A stretch of 64,000 bases of DNA. It comes from Chrysogorgia sp. JL179-B06. Its lineage: Eukaryota; Cnidaria; Anthozoa; Scleralcyonacea; Chrysogorgiidae. The notes below the pieces were generated by a model. That model was not told the origin of the DNA. It did not search any database and saw only the letters and a list, made by a program, of their open reading frames with translations. The stretch spans positions 543,001 through 607,000 of the forward strand of contig JAYKKM010000181.1 of the NCBI GenBank assembly GCA_035772405.1, given 5' to 3'. Made by a program: the position numbers and the translations under genes. Of this stretch, positions 1-9,170 are shown one piece after another (position 1 is the first letter of the stretch; every line of letters starts with the position of its first letter).

Positions 1-1064
1 CCCGGAGAGCTCAACCGAACCCACACCCACCACCACGGGGGGGACAGAGATGGAAACGCCCCCACCCAAAGAGGCATTTTTCCGCGCACGACTGCGCGGA
101 GAGCGGTCACGATGGTCACATGTCTTATTGGTGAACGAGCGCTCGATCAAAATGACCGAGGCTAACGCATCGGCCCCCAAGGGCTCCACCTCCTGACTGC
201 CAAGGTCCAGACACCCAAACGAGTTGGACGTGACAGCAGGGGGATAAGGGGTGAAACAGAGAACAAGGGCGATCGATGGCCGGGGACCACAGACCACGCT
301 CCGGCCCCAGGGGCGACAGAGGGAGGCAACGGGAACCCCTCGTCATCATCGGATGACATGACCAGGTCGCCCACCAACCGAAGGTCAGCGGTAATAGCGG
401 CCGCAGCCGCGCGGTCCTGGTTTCGCCGTAACTCCTCCGCCAACAACGGCAGTGGAGTATTGGGCATAGATTCCAGAGTGTCGGCAACATCCGGGACGGT
501 ACCAGTCCCCGAAACAGGACGATGGCGAGACGGGCAGTTCGCAAACTCATGGCCAGGTCCGCCGCAGCCAAAACAGGTACGGGTCTGACCCCTATAAAAA
601 ATGTTACAGGGGAAACCCTGCACCCGGAGGCGAGATGGTATGGGCCTCTTGATGTCCATGAGTACCTGGCGTACGGCGGACCGGAGACCCAAATGGGTCT
701 CATACTGGATCTTATAGACCTCGCCGTAAGCCGACAATAAGGCCCGGACGAGGTCAGTGGCGACACCATAGGGAAGTCGAGCCACGGTAACCCACTTCTT
801 CGACGAAATGGGCGTGATAGTTATCGGGTGGCCCCTTAAAGAGAGGCCCGAACGAATGACATCCTCGAGCACATTGCCCGAGGAAAACGTCAAGCAGACC
901 TTGTTCACAGCGAACAGGTCCACACAATCAAAAGTCCTGAGGTAGTCAGCTGGGAGCTGGCGTTTCAGCTCCACCGCTAACTCCTTGAATGTCACACGAG
1001 GACGATTTGCTAAGGCGAGCGACGGGAAAACCCCAATTGCCTTCCGGTTTGAGAAAGGGGTGGC
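1..1064 (-). pseudogene. ORF1 (gag-like, CCHC zinc knuckle) of LINE A, frameshifted and partial
   Basis: This is an RNA-binding ORF1 of the L1/Tx1 type. The start chosen is the internal Met before ATPFSNRK, which aligns with the ORF1 start of the 22,473-25,713 element. Downstream the two proteins align over a conserved block (SKKWVTVARLPYGV-like) and a single zinc knuckle CFGCGGPGHEFANC around residues 165-180. The reading frame opened at the start closes at 162. Homology to the sister copy continues in another frame from about position 250 to the window edge, so the gene carries a frameshift. It binds element RNA as part of the retrotransposition particle (family knowledge). Confidence 0.75.
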
Positions 1065-1354
1065 CATTCTCAAAACCACACACGAAACACAAAAACAACT
1101 TACGAACCAAGCCCTTGACGACAGTCAAGGGCACACACCACCGACAGCGAAACCACTGGACGGCAAAAAACCAGGAGGCGCAGGATCAGCTCCCACGAAA
1201 AAAGCGCCAAACGAGCGACCAAAACCACAAGCGGAAGGAGGACCAAGCGTCAACAAGAGGGGTGTATAGGTGTTAGAGGGTTAGCAACTCCTCAGCATGG
1301 ATCCACCTAAGTCACCCGGATTTTCCACGAAGACCACGGTACCGCTTACTGCCT
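1..1354 (-). mobile_element. LINE A: 5' part of a U2-targeted non-LTR retrotransposon (cut by window edge)
   Basis: The element's 5' end abuts the U2 fragment at 1355-1380 and it runs leftward out of the window. It contains a 5' leader (about 1065-1354) and a gag-like ORF1. The 5' leader has the motif GGATCCATGC (minus strand; 1295-1304), which recurs about 43-74 nt from the 5' end of most elements here. The last bases before U2 closely match those of the element at 22,473-25,713, so both belong to one family. The junction tetranucleotide tctt at 1355-1358 is the target repeat seen at other U2 insertions. ORF2 and the 3' end are not in the window. Confidence 0.85.
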
Positions 1355-1380
1355 TCTTAGCCAAAAGGCCGAGAAGCGAT
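1355..1380 (-). ncRNA. U2: U2 snRNA 5' fragment (nt 1-26)
   Basis: Read on the minus strand this begins ATCGCTTCTCGGCC, the universally conserved 5' end of U2 snRNA, and runs to nucleotide 26, where LINE A interrupts it. The rest of this U2 copy lies outside the window. The 120 bp to its right separate it from a 5S gene and should hold the U2 promoter; I could not assign a PSE box with confidence. Confidence 0.92.
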
Positions 1381-1500
1381 ACCGACCATTATTTTGAAAG
1401 TTTAAACGCAAAAAACGGTGTGCAAAAACAAGCGGTTCCGCTGGCCGTCACTTGGCGAGCGCGGGCGCTATTTGAGCGCGTTCAAACCAAAAGGCGGTTG

Positions 1501-1618
1501 GTCTACAACACGGAGTATTCCCAGGCGGTCACCCATCCAAGTACTAACTCCGCCCGACCAGACTTGACTGCGGTGATCGGACGAGAACCGGTGTTTTCCT
1601 GGTGGTGTGGTCGTAGAC
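1501..1618 (-). rRNA. 5S: 5S rRNA, copy 1
   Basis: On the minus strand this starts GTCTACGACC and ends GTGTTGTAGAC, with the hallmark GTTCTCGTCCGATCACC and the C-box region TGGATGGGTGACCGCC. The length of about 119 nt is normal. A TTTT run on the minus strand (plus 1489-1492), about 9 nt past the 3' end, fits a Pol III terminator. The region where the A box lies reads GTCAAGTCTGGTCGG, divergent from the common AAGTTAAGCAACGTCGG, which deserves note. The copy is uninterrupted. The 518 bp to the right, up to U1, hold nothing else I recognise. Confidence 0.96.
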
Positions 1619-2137
1619 ATTTTCTACGTGGAAATGCGAAGTGTTGTGGGAGACGAATTCGCAGTGGCGCCGAGTTCGTATATGTAAATCAATCGATCGA
1701 CGACGTGGGAGTTGCACTCAGTATTGATGAATTCGTCAGCGAAGATGTGTGAGGGAATGTTGTGTTGTGAACGTGCCGCATAAAGGATGGGTGCGAGAGT
1801 TGGATGCAGGGTGGCAGAAGTGACAGCTCGAAGTTGCAGGCGGTGGGGGTTTCTATGCGGCGATCGCTGCCGACGAGTTGAACGACGGGATGTGAAGATA
1901 TTCGATAGATCGAGGTGTTGTTGATGATCGGTGTCTGTGATTGTAGCTTTTTTGTCGTCGTCAGTAGTTTTCGGATTCTTGTGAAAGGAGATGGAGAACG
2001 GATGGGATGGATTCTGTTGGACATATGCATGTGTTGCTTGCTCGGTGCTGCTGGGTGTCGATCGAATGTTGATTCGGCGAGACCGTGAACTTCGCGTAGC
2101 TTGTTGGATTTGGTCTGAGTGTTTTGTTTTGGGAATG
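1619..2137. other. Intergenic spacer between 5S and U1 (recurs in every array unit)
   Basis: I see no RNA gene or convincing protein gene here. The stretch is repeated with no difference that I noticed at 9,936-10,454, 13,782-14,300 and 25,978-26,496, as expected for a homogenised tandem array. Open frames through this region recur in all copies only because the DNA is repeated. They overlap U1 and are not supported as genes. Confidence 0.7.
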
Positions 2138-2300
2138 AAGGGGACGAGCGCGAACGCAGGTCCCCACTACCAGAAATTATACGCTCGAGTTGCCCACATT
2201 TGGGGCAATCGCAGGAGTCAACCCAGTCGAAGTGCAATGAGAGGGCCTCATCCTGAGAGGACTCCCTATGTGATCAGAGTGCCTCTCGCGTCAGGTAAGT
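2138..2300 (-). ncRNA. U1: U1 snRNA copy 1, nt 3 to 3' end (separated from its promoter by L1)
   Basis: The minus strand shows ACTTACCTGACGCGAGAG, then the U1 hairpin-II segment CATTGCACTTCG, the conserved CCCCAAATGTGGGCAACTCG, the Sm-like site ATAATTTCTGG and a 3' stem rich in GCGTTCGCGC. The first two nucleotides and the upstream promoter are missing because the retrotransposon at 2301-8600 is inserted. The matching first 20 nt lie at 8601-8620. This copy keeps the 5' splice-site-pairing bases but sits directly behind a LINE 3' end. Confidence 0.93.
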
Positions 2301-2312
2301 TTTTATTTTGAG

Positions 2313-2358
2313 TAGAATACTCGTACGTTCCAATGACGTAGGTGCAATGAATATTCTA
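2313..2358 (-). promoter_or_regulatory. ATTGCAC stem-loop near the 3' end of L1
   Basis: On the minus strand the 10-nt stem strand TAGAATATTC (2358-2349) is followed at once by ATTGCAC (2348-2342), an inner ACGTA...TACGT-like stem, and the return strand GAGTATTCTA (2322-2313, one wobble). The layout resembles U1A-binding hairpins and internal loops, and the RT may also read it. The structure is seen in the sequence; the function is inferred. Confidence 0.7.
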
Positions 2359-2422
2359 AACAGAGGGAGCCTACATAGCTGCTAAACATGCTGAGAGTAC
2401 GACTCCCACCCTCGTAACTATA

Positions 2423-2718
2423 GTGTTTATTTCACCCAGTACAGACCAATTAAGGAGAGACCAGGGAAGGGGTTAAATTAATCCTAAATTAACTATTTTA
2501 TCCCAACGCCGAGGCGGTGGGAAGTTTAAGTTAAAAAGGATAAAAGGTTAAAAGGTTAAAAAGAGAGACAGTGTTTACTTCACCCAGTGCAGACCAATTA
2601 AGGAGAGACCAGGGAAGGGGTTAAATTTATCCTACATTAACTATTTTATCCCAGCGCCAAGGCGAAGGGAGGTTTAAGTTAAAAAGGATAAAAGGTTAAA
2701 AAGAGAAGTCGAGCTTCT
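2423..2718 (-). repeat. Tandem duplication (about 148 bp) in the L1 3' UTR
   Basis: A block starting gtgtttatttcaccc (2423) recurs from 2571 as gtgtttacttcaccc. Both contain the same aaggagagaccagggaa segment and end in a ggataaaaggtt repeat. L2, L3 and L4 hold this block once. The second unit ends at the ORF2 stop region. Confidence 0.8.
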
Positions 2719-5700
2719 CCCCATTAAAAACACCCAAGGTCCCCCCCGCGAGCCATTCTTTTTCAAAAATGGCCCGTTGGCGTGGCAAAGAGTGCTTTCT
2801 GGCGTGCAGACGCAGCAAGAATTTAATTCTCGCAATAGCTGATTTCAGGCATTTATTTTCATCTGGCGGAATCTCACGAAAGCGAAAGTCGCATCGTGCA
2901 AGCCAGATACGATGCTTAATAATATGCAGCATCCATATTATGACTTTGGGCGTTAACTGTTTCCGTGCACCAGTAAACCCAAAGAGGAGCTCTTTAACGG
3001 TGAAGGGCGTAGCGTTAGGCACCGAAAGAGTAAATTGAAAGAAAACCCAGTTAATTAATATTTGGGCAAAGGCGCAGTTAAAGAAAAGATGTTCTAAAGT
3101 TTCTTCATCGGAACCGCAGAAGCACATAATGTCGATGCGACGGTTACCAAAAGAACGGACAAGCCGAAAAGCGGTATAGAGGATCCCATGCGCAACCTTC
3201 CAATTGAGGTCCACAGCACCGCGTTCTAATGATGTCATATGGAGCTGCCGCCAGGTATCGGGCCAGTAAAGTGCACCATACACGGGCCTGAATTTGTCCA
3301 CACAGTGTGGTGGTGAATAGCGCAAGTTGAGGCCCACTCGGTAGACTTTCTGAGTGGAAAACTCGGAAACGTCCAGAGGCACATCCTTGGATATGGCTAT
3401 CGCAAGATTACCTCCATTGGAGCCCCCCTGAAATTGGCGCCACGCCGTCAAGAGCTGACGGTAAAAAAGTGGTAGCTGTTGCATGGATACACGGTTGAAC
3501 GTGGACCGAAGTCTTAGAATGGTACCAAGATGGAGATTAAACGCGCGAACGAAAGAATGGTAAAAAAGGACCTTCCATTTCGCGCATGAGTCCGAGTAGA
3601 AGCGTTTGAACCACTGGAGCCGCAGTGCGTCTGCTTTCAGCCGAAAGTCGACCACACTAAAGCCCCCAACAGACTGCGAAGTGGTGACGGTGCGGCGTGC
3701 TACCAAATCACGCTTACCTCCCCAAAAGAAAGGCCAAATGGCTTTGTCAAGACGGGACGCCACCCATCCTGGCATAACAAAAACGGTACATAGGTGCCAA
3801 ATCTGGGAAAGGGCAAGAGCGTTAATAATTAAAGATCGTCCCTGATATGAAAGGGAACGCCCTTTCCAAGACGAAAGTCTCTTTTCCACTTTGACGACCC
3901 TATTTTCCCAGGTCGCCTGGCTATAGTCGGAGGCGCCAATGACGGCCCCGAGTATGGGAAGCTCTTTTACCCACGATACACCGTGGGGGGTGTCCGAGCG
4001 ATTTTTCCAAGACCCCAGCCACAAGCCTTTTGACTTGCCCCGGTTGAGCTTCGCCCCAGTGCCGAGCTCATATTGCGCGTATACTTGGAAAACTGCTGGG
4101 AGTGAATCGTCCGAGGTGACAACAACGGTTGTGTCATCCGCGTAACAAGAAACACGTAACTCTTCTATGGACCCAGGTAACCTGAGGCCAGATATACCAG
4201 GAGCAGTGCGCAAGTTGCAAGCGAGTACTTCCGCGCATAAAACATACAAGAGAGGTGATAATGGGCAGCCCTGGCGTACCCCACGAGAAGGACTGAAGAA
4301 AGGAGATGTCCAGCCGTTTATCATAACAGCCGACTCAACATCAGTATAAAAAAGCCGGACCCAGTTGCAAAAGCTAGGCCCAAAACCCATTGTAGACAGC
4401 GTCCGCGACAGAAAGCCCCAATCCACACGATCAAAAGCTTTCTCCTGATCTAGAGAAAGGAGAGCCACGGGTAGCTGGTTAACGTCAGCATAATCGATGA
4501 CATCCCGCAGGATGCTTAAGTTCTCAGAAATAGTTCTGCCGGGGATACCACATGTTTGGTCAGGTGACACCACGGAAGAAATAACGCTCAGAAGTCGACC
4601 AGCGATCGCACGCGTAGCAATCTTGTAGTCAGCGTTCAATAAGCTTATTGGACGCCAGTTTTTGGTCACGAGACGGTCACCCTTTTTATATAAAACTATA
4701 ATAAGACCACGGCGTTGGGATATGGAAAGGCGCCCGTTGGAATGAGCGAAGTTTAGCACGGTTACCAGGTCTGAGCCGAGGATATCCCAAAATGCCCAAT
4801 AAAATTCGATGGGAAACCCGTCAATACCTGGTGTCTTACCAGTAGCCATGCCCTTGGCGGCAGCTTCACACTCCTCTGAGGTAAGCAGACCTTCGCAGCG
4901 AGCTTGTTCCACTGCGGACAGTTGTTTCACCAATTTAGAAAGAAGCAAAGTCTGTACCACAGGGTCACAAGGGTCCGCGGTAAACAGGTTAGTATAGTAG
5001 GACTGCCACACCTTAAGGATGGCAAGAGAATCATGATGGACAGTCTTTGAGATCGGGTCCTGAATGGCCGACATAAATTGTTTGCGCTGGTGTTTTTGCG
5101 CTAGGGAGAAGAAGTATGAAGAAGAGGTTTCCCCTTCTTCGACCCATCGGCACCGGGCACGAACTTGTGCTGCCCTTGCCTCCCGGAGTTCATAGGAACG
5201 TAAGTCCTCTTGGACAGTACAGATCTCCGCAAAAACGGATGAATCACCCGCGTCAAACAGGTGCTGTAAATCCTGCAGGCGACGAGTTAGAGAGCGTTTT
5301 AACTCAGAGGCAGATAAGGCTTTAGCTTTACAGTACGACCTCGTGACTTCCCTCAAGTAAAACTTCCCCATGTCCCACCAGTCGGGGGGGTTGGAGAAAT
5401 CACTGGATTGTGTCTTCCAGAAAGCCCAGAACGACCGTACCAGCTTGCAGTACTCAGGATCCTTGAGTACGGAGGTGTTCAGCTTCCAGTACCCAGGACC
5501 TATACCCATGGAAGAAGGAAGAGAAAAGGTTACGAGTAGGTAGCGGTGATCCGAAAAAAAGGAAGGATAGTACTCACTAGCTTCGATATGCTCTTGAAGA
5601 CTGATTGGTGCCCACACCATATCTATGCGCGAGGAGCACTCACCAGAAGCATGGTCCCAAGAGAAAGAAGAGACATCCGGATGTTGCGTGCGCCAAACAG

Positions 5701-6224
5701 GAAAGGTGTTTGTAGCCGAGAGAAGCGACTGCAAGGCCGTAACACTCTCCGCAGCAAGGTTGGGAGATGCCCGCTGGTACGACGGCGGGTGGCGCCGGTC
5801 GAGAGTTGGGTCGAGAACAGAATTAAAATCCCCACATAAAAAGGTGGGCAAAGCAAGATCGATAAAATCGGGCAAGGAAGCAAAAAAACGGTTCCTGTCC
5901 GGGTTCCGGTTAGGGGCGTACAAGGATGCAAAACGCACCCTCTCATCATCCATAGTAACCTCAGCTTGGACGAAGCGGCCTGCATCGTCACGCCGCACCT
6001 GCTCAATTCGATGGCGAGAATGAACGAGGATGGCGGTGCCTACCCGTTTGTTGGATGTAGACGAGGAGGCAACCGCATAACCGGAGGAGGAAAACCATGT
6101 ACGTAATGTAGCATGGGAAATAAGCGTGTGTCTCCTGCAGACACACAATGTCAGCTTTCATGCACTGAAGCCAATGAATGAATGTGGTACGTTTCGTACG
6201 GTCATTCAGACCGCTTACGTTCAT
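2696..6224 (-). pseudogene. L1 ORF2: APE endonuclease - reverse transcriptase, one frameshift
   Basis: ORF2 makes the target nick and reverse-transcribes the element RNA at it (target-primed reverse transcription). Domains in order: AP-endonuclease-like N-terminus (NVSGLND, CLQETHA, SLYAPNRN, CGDFNSVLD, SSRIDMVWAP, SDHRYLL), reverse transcriptase with LDQEKAFDRVDW (motif A), SRGVRQGCPLSPLLYVL (motif B) and CYADDTT (motif C), and a C-terminal Cys/His region CFCGSDEETLEHLFFNC (zf-RVT type). About 1,175 codons. An extra A near 6119-6122, relative to L3, shifts the frame just after the CLQETHA motif, so the endonuclease is split. It starts 44 nt after the ORF1 stop. The APE domain presumably sets the U1 specificity (inference). 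Confidence 0.9.
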
Positions 6225-6268
6225 TGTGAAAACCTTGAACGTTAAATCGTGGAGTGTGGAAAATATAT

Positions 6269-7999
6269 TTAGGGAGAAGGTAACTTCTCCACCACTTCTA
6301 ACAAAGTATCCGGGTTCGTGGTGAGGGCGTCGAGCATAGCATCGATTTCCTCACGACTTGCCAGATCAGTCACATCTGAAAAACACGCGGAACCAGGATC
6401 AGAAAACGTGTCCAAACTAGGAAACAACAAAGGCGACTCAGGGGATGCTGGCGATGTAATGGAGCCAATAAACGAGCCGACCTGATCACTACGGCCATCG
6501 TCATCTGCAACCCCATAGCCAGGGCTATCATGCTCCAACTCCAAATCAGTGGGTAAGACACCAACAGTATCCTCCTGAGGAGTTGAGGAGTCTTGGGATG
6601 ATGGTAACAGCTCCAGATGAAGGGAAGCCGCCGAGTCCGACTGGGGGGCCACATCAGTTGGCAAAGCGCCATGTACGGTGTGCATGCCGACCGTAGGCGG
6701 AGAGGGGGGTAGAACCCTAGAGTCAAACTGACTCCACTGCGCGGATGGATCGGGCGCGGTGGAATCATCACCACTGGTATTAGGTGAGAATAAAAGCGGT
6801 GACCATGCCGTATCCAGCACAGGACCGCTAGGCGTAATCGCCGCAACCGCAGTTGGTGAAGGCGGCGTAATAGTCCGAAAAGGACTGGAAGGAGGGGGAG
6901 AGATGGTCTCAGCAATTATAGAAGCTGAATCTCCTGCAGACAAATCCGCGACCTCAACAGGAAGAGGAAGGTTACAAGCCTGCAAATGAACTGATCCGTC
7001 AGGATCAAGGGGGACAAAAACTGTTGTATCCGGAATGAAGTCCGAATCCGATAGTTCGTCCCAAAGTGGTCTTTTGGTGACACTTTCATCACTGTGGGCC
7101 CGGCCACGCTTAATTCCCTTGGGTGCCATTTCCTCGAGAGAATCCTCTTTACAGGAATTGCAAGGAGGGAGTTCAGAGGAAAGGGGCGTGACGGTGACAA
7201 CAATGGTGTCGCCAACAACAGTAGAGGACCGATCTGGAGGAACGTGCGTTTGTGCAGGTCTTGGAGGAGAAAGTGGTGGTGGTGGCGGGAGAGACGGTGG
7301 TGGTGGTGGCGGCGACGATAGACAAGGTCTAACATCCTTCAAAGCTGCCACACGAGCGAGGGTGGTGGAAACCACGTCCTCCGTTCCAACAGAAGTACTG
7401 GCAGCAGTGCGCGGAGGAGCAGCTGCCTTAGCGGCGTAGGAACGCCGAGGACAACGTTGAACCACATGACCCACTTGACCACAACCGTAACAGGCAGTGG
7501 GCTGGTCCTTATAGTTTACGCGGCATCTATAGCCCGCAATCTTTAAAAAGGTCGGGATATGCTGATTAATACGCATGGTGACCATACGTGTGCCCGACTG
7601 AATATGTTGGAAGCCTTTGATGGGAAGGTGCTTGACCGTGGACACACGACCAAACTGCCCTAAGGCTTCATGAAACTCTTTATTCGGGAACTGCAAGGGC
7701 GCTTGTTCCACGAAAACACGCGTGAGATTTTCATATGCTGGAGCGGGGGTGAGATGGACACCCCGAAAATCAAAACCATGGAGGTCAAAATCACGGCGCA
7801 ACTCATTATCCTTAAATTGCACACGGAGTTGCAACTGTGGTAAGATCTGTATGCCCAGTAGTTTTTCAGGGCCAAGTGCTTTGAGAAATTCTGTGCGCAC
7901 GACCTTGAGCTGATCCGCCCCAACTATTCTCTTTGGAAGAGTCACGACCGAGGTCGTGCTGTTCCATACACAATAATCTAAATCACTGTATGACGACAT
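6269..7999 (-). CDS. L1 ORF1: gag-like RNA-binding protein with zinc knuckle
   Basis: A 576-aa open frame. The N-terminal ~165 residues (DYCVWNSTTSVVTLPKRIVG onward, with FDFRGVHLTP and VFVEQAPLQFP) resemble the RRM-like gag region of Tx1-type LINEs. One CCHC knuckle CYGCGQVGHVVQRC lies near residues 170-184, followed by a low-complexity half with a polyproline run (PPPPPPSLPPPPP). It should coat the element RNA and guide it to the nucleus (family knowledge). Only point differences separate it from the L3 ORF1. It differs in sequence from the ORF1 of the U2-targeted elements, so U1 and U2 elements form two lineages. Confidence 0.9.
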   Translation of the reverse strand: MSSYSDLDYCVWNSTTSVVTLPKRIVGADQLKVVRTEFLKALGPEKLLGIQILPQLQLRVQFKDNELRRDFDLHGFDFRGVHLTPAPAYENLTRVFVEQAPLQFPNKEFHEALGQFGRVSTVKHLPIKGFQHIQSGTRMVTMRINQHIPTFLKIAGYRCRVNYKDQPTACYGCGQVGHVVQRCPRRSYAAKAAAPPRTAASTSVGTEDVVSTTLARVAALKDVRPCLSSPPPPPPSLPPPPPLSPPRPAQTHVPPDRSSTVVGDTIVVTVTPLSSELPPCNSCKEDSLEEMAPKGIKRGRAHSDESVTKRPLWDELSDSDFIPDTTVFVPLDPDGSVHLQACNLPLPVEVADLSAGDSASIIAETISPPPSSPFRTITPPSPTAVAAITPSGPVLDTAWSPLLFSPNTSGDDSTAPDPSAQWSQFDSRVLPPSPPTVGMHTVHGALPTDVAPQSDSAASLHLELLPSSQDSSTPQEDTVGVLPTDLELEHDSPGYGVADDDGRSDQVGSFIGSITSPASPESPLLFPSLDTFSDPGSACFSDVTDLASREEIDAMLDALTTNPDTLLEVVEKLPSP

Positions 8000-8004
8000 A
8001 GTGA

Positions 8005-8220
8005 TTTATTTAAATACAGAACAATATAATATAATTTAATTTAATATGCTATAGTATAATTTAGCATAATTAAATATAGAGTATTATTTAATATATATTA
8101 TATATATATAATGTATGTGACAATATATATATATATATATATATAGTTTAGTTTATACAGTATTCAATATAATGAAATTATATTAAATGTAGAAGAAAGA
8201 AAGAAAGAAAGAAAGAAAGC
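8005..8220. repeat. AT-rich tract and (AAAG)n microsatellite in the L1 5' leader
   Basis: An almost pure A/T stretch with a long TA dinucleotide run is followed by about five GAAA units at 8194-8216. The same block is at 32,215-32,428 in L3, where the TA run is shorter; L2 (19,960-20,175) and L4 (45,540-45,780) have different AT-rich tracts at the same place. Length varies between copies, as for a microsatellite. Confidence 0.8.
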
Positions 8221-8600
8221 GTCTGCACGCGACGAAAAAACGCCGGGAACAAAAGCCCCCCACACACAAACAGGTACGACGCGCCTGTACGCAAAGGGGC
8301 ACCCAGCAGGAGGGAGGACGCCTGCTCGTCAGGGACTAAACACCCCCCAAACCACCCAGCAGGAAAAAGCGCCTGCACGCGAAGAACCCGAAGGTTCGCA
8401 GGTTAAGCCTGCCTAAACTACTAACTAACTACAGTAAAAAAGATGAAGAGAGGGTCGCACAACGAGCGCCCGAAAAAAGAAAGTTGTCTATCGACAGCGA
8501 TAGCTCGTATTTGCCAGTTTTTAGGTTATGGCCTTAGCAAGGTCCACGCATGGATCCCTCAAAACTGCAAGTTAGATACTCATCAGACACTCGAGCGTAA

Positions 8601-8620
8601 CTCTCGCGTCAGGTAAGTAT
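8601..8620 (-). ncRNA. U1: U1 snRNA copy 1, first 20 nt left by L1 insertion
   Basis: Minus strand ATACTTACCTGACGCGAGAG, the U1 5' end, still joined to the native upstream region (8621-9001) that recurs at every U1 locus. A transcript from this promoter would begin with U1 nt 1-20 and run straight into L1. Confidence 0.9.
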
Positions 8621-9001
8621 GAGTTTTCCCGGCGAAGGCTTTTGGATTTTGATTGGATAAGAGGTTTATCGGGCATGTGGGCGAACGGTGAATTCGAGCA
8701 TGAAAACGTGGATGTTTTGGTGATGCATATTACAATTGTAGAGGATCGCGATGTAGGGCATAGTTATTTTTAATTAAAGCTACGTACTTACTTGGTGTTC
8801 GTTGACGTCGGTCGTGGATTGCTGCATATCCCGAACTGTCGATTGTTGATTTGTTGGTTGTGAATTTGCATATGTTCGAGTTTGGTGTTGAGAGTGAGTA
8901 GGTGGTACTGGCTTGGTGATCGGCTGCACCTGTTGGAAGGAATAAGAAATATGAATCAGTGGAATCATTTCGTTATTTTTATGTTTCTTTTTTATTGTGA
9001 T
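8621..9001. other. U1 upstream / U2 downstream spacer
   Basis: This roughly 380-bp spacer recurs at 10,620-11,000, 20,592-20,972 and 46,215-46,595. It must contain the U1 promoter (right next to 8620) and the U2 3'-end signal (left of 9002). I recognise no other gene. A 93-codon minus frame overlapping U2 in each copy is not supported as a gene. Confidence 0.65.
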
Positions 9002-9170
9002 GTGTGGGCCGTACTCGGAGGTAGTGCGATACCGAGACAACCCGTGGCCAGGGCGAAGCAAGCTTCACAATCCCATGGCCGAGGTCCAAAAATCAGTTTA
9101 ATATATGAGCTAGGCAATGCCTAGCATACCAGATATTAAGCTGATAAGAACAGATACTACACTTGATCTT
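9002..9170 (-). ncRNA. U2: U2 snRNA copy 1, body (nt 23 to 3' end)
   Basis: The minus strand shows AAGATCAAGTGTAGTATC, TTCTTATCAGC, the branch-site-region neighbour sequences, ATATATTAAACTGATTTTTGG (with the Sm-like site) and the 3' stem ending near GGCCCACAC. It is cut at nt 22/23 by the 501-bp hairpin-chain element; the 5' end is at 9672-9697. The 3' end position is estimated by comparison with vertebrate U2. Confidence 0.93.

Larger units (their letters stand above)
2301..8600 (-). mobile_element. L1: full-length U1-targeted non-LTR retrotransposon
   Basis: This is a Tx1/L1-like LINE in the same orientation as U1, flanked by the perfect 18-bp target repeat ctctcgcgtcaggtaagt (2283-2300 and 8601-8618). 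Layout on the minus strand: 5' leader (8000-8600, with GGATCCATGC at 8548-8557, GC-rich repeats, an AAAG run and an AT-rich stretch), ORF1 (7999-6269), ORF2 (6224-2696), then a 3' UTR ending in ATAAAAA. The 3' UTR contains a tandem duplication of about 148 bp and an ATTGCAC stem-loop 20-60 nt from the 3' end. It is nearly identical to L3. ORF2 has one frameshift, so the copy is probably inactive. Confidence 0.93.

Noticed and set aside
1297..1752. Plus-strand frame of about 150 codons across U2 5' end and 5S
   Set aside because: It crosses U2 and 5S genes and an insertion junction; an RNA-gene shadow, not a protein gene.
1689..2237. 182-codon minus-strand frame through the 5S-U1 spacer and U1, repeated at 10,006, 13,852 and 26,048
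   Set aside because: It repeats only because the array repeats. It overlaps U1 snRNA and has no recognisable domain.
8585..8640. Spliced-leader RNA gene suggested by the gtaagt donor-like sequence
   Set aside because: The minus strand here is the U1 5' end, whose ACUUACCUG is the complement of a splice donor; the rest of the U1 sequence confirms it.
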